Assembly (NCBI GenBank): GCA_032622095.1
Contig: CP136069.1
Span: forward strand, 88,312,958 to 88,376,957
Direction of reading: 5' to 3'
DNA length: 64,000 nt
From: Siphonodentalium dalli
Lineage: Eukaryota > Mollusca > Scaphopoda > Gadilida > Siphonodentaliidae
Within the stretch, counting starts at the first letter, position 1. Every line of letters begins with the position of its first letter. The position numbers and the translations under genes are program-made. Shown here piece after piece: positions 57,637 to 64,000 of the stretch. The notes below the pieces were generated by a model that was given only the letters and a program-made list of their open reading frames with translations, did no database searches and was not told the origin of the DNA.

Positions 57637-57796
57637 ATACGGAACAAGCCTTGCGACTTTTCGTCCCAATAACATTATTTGCAATGCTTGTTTACAAATA
57701 TATGTATCGTCATTCGATATTTACTTGTGAGTCACTTGAACATATTACTTGTCGTCGAACTCGTATTTTATATAATAGAAGAATGAGTCTATGTAA

Positions 57797-58218
57797 CTAT
57801 ATTTTGAATTGATCGAGTGTTGGAGCCTCAACAGCGAAGTCTGGCAGAGAGTTCCAGCTATTTACCACCCTCTGCGTGAAGAAATATTTTCCTATGGCCT
57901 TTTTAACAATGGGCATCTGTGGCTTTTTGTTATGTCCTCTTGTTCTTCCTGATGGATGTCTTTCTAATAGCTCGCAGGCATTGATATTGTAATGACCATT
58001 CAACAGTTTATATACCTCGATTAGATCTCCTCTAAATATTCGATATTTTAAAGACATCAGATTGAGTCTTGTCTTTCGGTCTCGGTAGCATAGAGTTTTG
58101 ATTTGACGAACTAGTTTCGTTGCTTTTCTTTGTATTTCTCTAACACAATGCTTTGATATTTGTGATGTGGACTCCATGCAGAGTTACAGTATTCAATGAT
58201 AGGTCTGACCATGCTTAT
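57797..58218 (-). pseudogene. LINE reverse-transcriptase C-terminal fragment
   Basis: A minus-strand frame 58177-57797 reads VREIQRKATKLVRQIKTLCY, then LNLMSLKYRIFRGDLIEVYK and FFTQRVVNSWNSLPDFAVEA, the end of a CR1/Jockey-type LINE ORF2 (the 'R..nsWN.LP..vv.a.s...FK' tail). Upstream to 58218, in another frame, lies SMVRPIIEYCNSAWSPH, so a frameshift occurred near 58130. It is 5'-truncated: no polymerase core or endonuclease is present. It is related to but distinct from the fragment at 35090-36170. Confidence 0.9.
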
Positions 58219-58219
58219 G

Positions 58220-61200
58220 TAGAGCGATTAGAAAGTGTCGATGTCCAAGTTCGTGAAAGTTCTGTTGACTATGCCGATGATTTGAGAAGCTTTATTGTTT
58301 TAGGATATTGTAGGAAGGCTAATCTGGCCGTGTCAAATTGAGCTATAGCGATGGGATTTCTCGCAGGACAACACATTTCGGGTTTTCGTGGGGTGTGTAT
58401 TCGCTGGGTGTCTTATAGTTGCAGTATGTAACTATTATGACCGCGTTAATCGCTTTCGATGTTTATGTATGAACAATGGCTGGGCCATGCACTCTTGGCG
58501 GGAACACAATGCCTCCGATTTTCTATCCGAATTTAGAAGCTTTCTGGTGTGGTGAATGAGAAACCTGCAGTAATAAGCCGTAGTTTTTTGCAATAATTTG
58601 AAGGATTAATTTTATATTATAATTTATATTTATGGCTAATAATATGATCTTGACGGCGTTACCATTTCTGATAATGGTTTTCTTGTACTATCTACAATTG
58701 CTGCCGGCTATACTACCACATTCTGTAATCAAAATGCGGCTCGGTGTCACCTCACGTTTTCGGTAGTTATATGTCCCATTCTCGGTGTGCTTTTTTCATA
58801 GTATTTCAATTCGAATATTCTCTACGTTATCAAGTATGCCAGATACATATAAAAGTATAAAATTGAGCATTTATTTGTGGCGGCTCGAAATTACTACCGT
58901 TAATAATTTGAACATTCCGTATCCGTACTGCTGTGGTTAAGGAGTCGATTACTTAGGGCATTACTGTACATATACGTCTATAAAGTCGTGACATTGCGAA
59001 ACGCGGTCAATGGGACAGAACATTAGTAACGCAGCCTAACAACGGGGCTCATATAGAAGAAGAAATTAAAAAAATTATAAAAACAAACTAATTCACCAAC
59101 TCAACCAAAGCGAACTATGTAGGTAACGATCCGGGTACTTGAATATGAATGAACTGAATTTATTTCGTCTGATTACAAGGCATATACACCCCGCCGTCCA
59201 TGATGAATTCACACAATGCCATAATTATTAAAGATGGTCTAACTCTTCCAGGCCGCAATTAATAACAACAACAATAACAACAATAACAACAACACAATTG
59301 TTATTCAACCCGATTTCAAGACTACAATTTAAATTCAGAATTCAGAATTGTTTTTATTCAAATCGCCGGACGTGCCCGGAATACCAGAGTATAGTTATGA
59401 GCACACATCAATATATACATATAGATAATATTGCAAATGAAAACAATATATAGGTCAATAATCGTGTACACGTGCGGAGAGGGTGTGGAGGGGGTTTGGA
59501 TTAGATGTGTGTATAGGGGACTAACATCGGGTCTGGCATAAATCACTGGGGTAAGGTGACAATCGTGCTTCCCGTATAATTTCGCTGTATATGGACGTGC
59601 GTGAGGTGATTTAGGTGGGGGTGCTTCAAGGTTCGCGTGGTTATGCCACAGGGGGCTCCATTAGGCGAAGGGCGTCTCGGATGAACATGCTAAGATTGGT
59701 GAGGATTCTTTTATTTGTGCACGTGAAGAGGGCATTGAGTTTGTGGGCATTGGGACGCGTGTAATAGTATGTATTTTTTTTTTTTCGTGGTCACGAATTA
59801 GTTATTTCGTGGCCACAAATTAGTATTTCGTGGCCACAAAATAAAATTCACTGTTACAACAATTCACATCATTACTATAATTACTTCCTATTTCACCCGA
59901 TACGGACCTCATAGTGTAGTAAAGGAAAAACAAATACAGAAATATTAGACTTCAGTACATGCTAATTCTTAACCTTGGGTTGAAATATTTCAACTGGTAT
60001 ATCAAGCTTTCCACTCTAATTTCCTATTTGACATAAAGCTGCCTATATATAAGGTAAGCAATTTTTCAACTTTTGGTTCTAAATTTCCAACTGATGTTGG
60101 GTCAGACATGACATTCCCAACTATTCAAAAGATTGAGACAACCCTATATATAACCACCTCAATCCACACCGCCACTCCCACCCATCCGATCACCCGCCCA
60201 CACACCCTCACATCAAACCACCCTGTCGGCACTTCCGTTTTTATTTAGTAATCGCGTGATTATTACGACCGTCTGCAAGTATACGTTATTTATATTTCAC
60301 TGGGGGGGGGGGGGTCGTCCAGTGTGACGTCCACCTTGGAATTTTCAACTGCACCCCAACTTTCAACCAGTCCAAACTCACAAGTTTGCGTAATTCCAAT
60401 TGCACGCCACACCTTGGGCATTTTGCAACTCACATGCACCAGGATGGTAACCTATTCTGAATGGATCAGTAATCTGGTGGCCACTATAACCAGGAGAGAA
60501 ACAAAATCCAGCTCGCAGATCGGCCCAGTATGAGAACATTTAGAGATATGAACATGGGAATTGAAAAATCCTAACATCTATAGTGGTCTAACTCCAGGCA
60601 ATTTCACAATGTTTTAAATCTGAACATGGAAATTGCACAATCCTAGCTTCTAGACTGGACTTAAGCTACCCAATTGTTGGACATTTTCAACCTGACATTC
60701 CCCTCTGGTTGGAAACGTTCCAACTGATGGCCATTTCAGGTCAAAATTTTAACAAAAAGTAGGAAAATATGCAAAAGTTTGTCTAAAACAACAAATCCTC
60801 ACTAATAAATTGTTGGAAAATCAAACTATACAAGAATAATTTTAACCAATTGTTGGTGTGAAGTTTCCAATTATATAAGGTTGTGTCAGGCATGAAATTT
60901 GCAACTGTTGAAAATTTTAACCAATGTTGGGACCCCCTGTCGGATCGCCATGTCCTAACTTATGCTTGATGCCGAAGTTAAAAGTTTTGTTCATTCTAAA
61001 CTGTAAACCTCCCCAGTATCCTAACCTTAAACGAAATATTATTGTAGATGTTACTAAATAGACGAAGACACCAAGTGCAGCAGTTTGTGTTTAATATATT
61101 ATATATTTTGTGTGAATATATCCAGTCATTGTTATTAAACTCTATACGACGATGGTTTCAACAATGTTCGAATCCACAGCAAATATTGAACTACAATTAA

Positions 61201-61260
61201 GAGAATATATATGATATACAAGGCCAAATACATGTATTGAGAATAACATTACAAAGATAG
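58220..61260. other. Unassigned sequence upstream region
   Basis: No gene supported. Holds a fragment of the 20.0-kb repeat (58925-58975), an (AAC)n tract (59262-59295), a 13-G run (60302-60314), and repeated 'ttgcaactg/ccaactgttg' short motifs around 60040-60950. If the first SEA exon is at 61276 this is intron. Confidence 0.4.
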
Positions 61261-61270
61261 AGGAACTTAC

Positions 61271-61276
61271 TGACAT
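61271..61276 (-). CDS. Possible first coding exon (Met-Ser)
   Basis: On the minus strand ATG-TCA is followed at once by the perfect donor GTAAGT (61270-61265). It ends in phase 0, as the acceptor at 51641 needs, so the product would start Met-Ser-His-Asn-Ala. Six coding bases is very little, and the bases before the ATG are not a strong Kozak context (T at -3). The support is the excellent donor, the correct phase, and promoter-like motifs just upstream. The real first exon could be elsewhere between 51.7 kb and the right edge or beyond. Confidence 0.27.
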
Positions 61277-61400
61277 ATATTTACATACTAAGTGTTGTCA
61301 TCACTAAATCCAGCATTCTGATTGGTCGGCGCCCACGTGGCTAGTTGCAGTTATTTCTCGGTGAATGCGCAACGGCTTATAACACCAAGCTCATAACACC
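61277..61400 (-). promoter_or_regulatory. Putative promoter of the SEA-domain gene
   Basis: Reading the minus strand there is a TATAAG (61381-61376), a CACGTG E-box (61339-61334) and an ACCAAT box (61326-61321, seen as ATTGGT on the plus strand) in a locally CpG-richer stretch. All three lie within about 110 bp upstream of the candidate first exon. The motifs are seen directly; promoter function is inference. The order (TATA upstream of CCAAT) is not canonical, so a TATA-less start below the CCAAT box is as likely. Confidence 0.25.
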
Positions 61401-61623
61401 ATCGATACATCATTGGGCTTGGAAAGACGAACGCGTAATGTTTTGGGCGCATTTGGACTCGCACAGGATTGACTTAATACATCATCGTGTTTCAATATGA
61501 AGAGAAATTGTTCCTATTAACTTTTGCCAAGGGTGCTATTGGGTATTTTGGGCTGTTTTTGTCACGATACACTTTTCGATTTAAATACATTTACAAAAGT
61601 GGCTTTTTCGCTAAATGTATATA

Positions 61624-61790
61624 AATATAAGGATTAACGGTCAAGTGGACTATTTTTATGGAGATGTAACCGTGAGGTAAGTGGTCATAACTTGTATGTA
61701 AAACCCTTCGGGTTTTACACAAGTTATGTCCACTTACCTCACGGTTACATCTCCATAAAAACAGTCCACATGACAGTTAATCCTTATATA
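61624..61790. repeat. ~165-bp hairpin, loop TTC
   Basis: Arms of about 80 bp centred near 61708 ('aaaccc-ttc-gggttt') with about five mismatches and a small gap: 'tataaggattaac', 'tttttatggagatgtaaccg', 'tgaggtaagtgg', 'cataacttgt'. Each arm contains GAG|GTAAGT, so a donor-like site occurs on both strands. Confidence 0.92.
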
Positions 61791-61799
61791 TAATCGGAA

Positions 61800-62424
61800 T
61801 TGGAGACAATTATCTACATCGATTGAAAAATTTTAACTACGAATTGACGTTCAACTAACGCGATATTCTGGAATCGTTTCGCATATAATAGCAAACGAAT
61901 AGACGGGGCGTGAAAGTATTTGTGTTTGATGCAACAAATCGCGATCAGCCATCCATACTCAGTCAACAGGTCATTGAGTTCATTTTTAATGCAAAAACTA
62001 ACTTGAAATTATTGCTGAAACATGGGAAAAGAGTGGCACTTGGATTCAAATATTCAAATATTAAGATTAACATTATATATCTCGATTCATGAACCATTTT
62101 CTGTACAAAAGGTGGGGGGGGGGAGGGTATCGATAATTATTGACTTTGAAAGGACGATATATTTTCTCCTGTGCTGACGAGGGACCCATTATCCGGTGAG
62201 TTTTTTGTTCACCGTCTGTTTTGTGCTTTTATTATTGGAAAATATAGCTTTGACTCGACCGATGGACGTTTGATTTTTAAGAATCGGTTCAGGCGTTTGT
62301 GAAGTATGACCGTTAGAAGTGTGGCGGTATCTGAAAAAGTAAACTATACCTTGTTACGTATATATGTATTGTTTAGCGATGCATTGTTTTAAAGTGGCGC
62401 GCTCGTTTTAAACTTATGTATATA
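61800..62424. other. Unassigned sequence
   Basis: A 60-codon frame (61910-62092) begins at GTG and reads VFVFDATNRDQ; the resemblance is too short for any family call. A 10-G run lies at 62114-62123. No gene is supported. Confidence 0.35.
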
Positions 62425-62960
62425 CTTTAAAGGTGGATTATCTCTTTGTAAACATGTATTATATAGTTACCGGGGTATAAAATATTAGATCTGAATCGAA
62501 GACTCCTGTCCGGAAATGCTTCTATCGATTAATATTCATTTTATTTCGAATATTTTCTGGTCTAAAAAGGTGTGGTTGTTTAGCTAACGAGTAATAGTGG
62601 TTACTGTTAACAGAGACCAGAAATTTTATTGTGTAATTTTGTCACCAAAAAAAACGTTAATTATACTCATTATCGCTTATAACTATGAAATAAAAAAATA
62701 CAACCAACCATTCTGGGACATTTGACGTTCGGTACGTAGCCATAGGAACAGGCCAATGCTCTATATTGCTATATGGTATCACCCGCATGGTCTGTTCTAA
62801 AAAATAGACAAATAAACGGTCCCAATAAAATATTCGAAATAAAATCAATATTAATTGATAGAAGCCTTTCCGGACAGGGGTCTTCAGTTCATATTTATTA
62901 TTTTATATCCACGCAACTATTTCAAATTTGTTATTTAAAGAGATAATCCATCTTTAATTT
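62425..62960. mobile_element. Foldback element with ~130-bp inverted arms
   Basis: The left arm ('ttaaaggtggattatctctt', 'gactcctgtccggaaa', 'gcttctatcgattaatattc') pairs with the right arm read in reverse ('ttaaagatggattatctctt', 'gacccctgtccggaaa', 'gcttctatcaattaatattg'). About 85% similar by eye. The middle has no coding content; the 63-codon minus frame is incidental. Confidence 0.8.
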
Positions 62961-63029
62961 ATATTTTACATGTTTATCGAAACGCCCATGTGTCCGAAGG
63001 AGTGGTTTGAAAGTGTGCCATATGTTATA

Positions 63030-63345
63030 ATTGAAGCCTAGTTTATGCAACTTGAACAAAAGATCGTCCAACAGACGGAATCAAATGCTTTTGTGACGTT
63101 GGATAGTTTGATTTCAGTTACTAACTTACTATAGGGATTTACATGCCCTCTTAAATTGGATGGGAAGTGTCCTTCTAGAAACGATGTTAGATAGGGTGTG
63201 AGGTTATAGTTGTCAAGAATACTAATGATTTTTGAAATAAACGATGCATTACAATTGACCCTACCGCAATTAGCTGTGTGAGCCAATGAGATAATTGCAT
63301 TATACAGCCTGGAGCAATGGTCGCTTCTGCGAACAGGCGGTTAGA
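63030..63345 (-). pseudogene. LINE endonuclease/reverse-transcriptase remnant
   Basis: In one minus-strand frame: RRSDHCSRLYNAIISLAHTA, then FISKIISILDNYN, then VTKAFDSVCW, and in the next frame DDLLFKLHKLG. 'SDHC' resembles the end of a LINE endonuclease, and 'KAFDSV..d.Ll.KL...G' is the reverse-transcriptase region bearing the first catalytic aspartate. The domains are much closer together than in an intact LINE and a frameshift separates the halves, so this is an internally deleted, dead copy. Confidence 0.65.
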
Positions 63346-63349
63346 CAAA

Positions 63350-64000
63350 AAGACTCATTTTTACCGGCTTACTCTATGTCGCTTTGATTTTGTTTTGTAT
63401 AAAAGAGTATTGGTTTCATGTAAGTTGACACAATAAAATAATATAACAGTAACAGAATCCGAAAGCTTCTCTCTGTGGGCTTTTTGGATTAGTAAATTAT
63501 GAAATGTCACGCTGAGCCAGAGAGGTGACAAATGGAAATATGATGAGGGGATTAGGAAGGGCTAGATAAGCTTATTAGTTAAAACTATCAAATCAAACTA
63601 TGTACACATTTGAGATAATGGACCACATAGTGTTATACTATCCAAGGGATGATTTGCTGGGGAAAGAGGGACACTAACAAGGCATATATGACAGCACCTG
63701 TTAAATTCACCTGTTGTCGATTAAGGGCGCCTCTTCCTGGTAGTTTTCGGATTTGTGATGGTTAGATTTGGTACATTATACAGCATTTATTGGTACATTT
63801 TGTGAATAAATGGTATTCATGGCATTTATACGTGGACTTACATACACAAACATTATGACAGACCAATGGAATATTAGGGAACTGTGATATGAAAAATAAT
63901 TTCTCAATATACTGAAACATGTTTGTTCTATACGCGTAATGTGCCAATTATGAAGATTATTAATTGTTATTATAACATTATTTTTTTTAAATTTAAATGT
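63350..64000. other. Unassigned sequence at right edge
   Basis: AT-rich with no exon, mobile-element end or long tandem repeat that I can identify. The 61-codon minus frame at 63762-63947 has no domain-like features. Confidence 0.45.

Larger units (their letters stand above)
2222..61276 (-). other. Gene span: SEA-domain type II membrane protein
   Basis: This is the span of the one gene model I can support; it continues past position 1. Five exons with good splice sites join in phase: 51640-51373 (ends phase 1), 36696-36670 (1 to 1), 35035-34920 (1 to 0), 13455-13388 (0 to 2) and 2450-2222 (2 to 0). The joined product has about 236 residues: a tyrosine-rich N-terminal tail, a basic stretch, one hydrophobic anchor, a short linker and a complete SEA domain. 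Basic residues before the anchor predict N-in/C-out topology. Introns are about 14.7, 1.6, 21.5 and 10.9 kb, plus about 9.6 kb if the first exon at 61276 is right. In this class, SEA domains commonly precede EGF, LDLa, scavenger-receptor or protease modules; which of these follows here cannot be seen. Confidence 0.85.

Noticed and set aside
57555-57812. Poly-histidine frame
   Set aside because: It is the (ATC)n microsatellite read in one frame.
61160-61176. B-box-like GTTCGAATCC
   Set aside because: Flanking bases cannot form a T-stem and there is no A box at the proper distance.
61910-62092. Frame beginning VFVFDATNRDQ, recalling the FDATN motif of PFK-2-type kinases
   Set aside because: Five residues of similarity only, starts at GTG, and the rest does not continue the family pattern.

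Overview
The window is animal nuclear DNA: AT-rich, long introns with GT/AG borders, no bacterial-style operons, and dense non-autonomous mobile elements. Arrays of roughly 120-170 bp monomers carrying 'ctaagtcgaaaaagggccataactc'-like blocks, followed by GGAC/GACA microsatellites and terminal hairpins, are typical of mollusc genomes, bivalves above all (the 'pearl'/Helitron-like class). I infer a bivalve or other lophotrochozoan; no species can be named.

One protein-coding gene is supported, on the minus strand, and it runs through almost the whole window. Its supported exons are 51640-51373 (cytoplasmic tail plus one transmembrane segment), 36696-36670 (a 27-nt microexon), 35035-34920, 13455-13388 and 2450-2222. 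The exons agree in reading phase at every junction. Together they encode a type II single-pass membrane protein whose extracellular part is a SEA domain with an F-S-P-G-S-T-I-V autocleavage-like motif. A possible first exon (Met-Ser followed by GTAAGT) lies at 61276-61271 below a CCAAT box and an E-box. The 3' part of the gene lies beyond position 1. All the mobile-element material lies inside its introns, apart from the far right end and the far left stretch.

Layout, left to right. 0.9-1.7 kb: pearl-like array. 1.79-2.22 kb: a 33-bp minisatellite that, on the gene's strand, is an array of consensus 5' splice sites abutting the last exon. 3.0-7.1 kb: three or four pearl-like elements, one with a four-monomer higher-order repeat. 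7.98-8.25 kb: a possible small membrane-protein ORF on the plus strand. 10.5-11.8 kb: repeat array with a LINE 3' tail inserted. 12.3-13.2 kb: pearl-like element. 17.9-18.3 kb: long-TIR MITE. 22.4-30.2 kb: two inverted copies of one TIR element forming a giant foldback, holding a 240-bp satellite and a 62-bp palindrome. 31.9-33.9 kb: two Helitron-like elements end to end. 35.1-36.2 kb: LINE fragment split by another element. 36.8-37.0 kb: TTAA-flanked piggyBac-like MITE. 46.1-49.9 kb: Helitron-like elements with a long array and a stop-riddled captured ORF. 51.7-52.2 kb: MITE and a 120-bp palindrome. 53.7-54.3 kb: a clean A|TC...CTAG|T Helitron-like element. 55.0-55.6 kb: MITEs. 57.8-58.2 kb and 63.0-63.3 kb: LINE fragments. 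61.6-63.0 kb: large hairpins.

Most long open frames in the window are translations of tandem repeats or mobile elements and are not annotated as genes. Coordinates of repeats are by eye, to about +/-10-30 bp; exon borders are exact at the splice dinucleotides.
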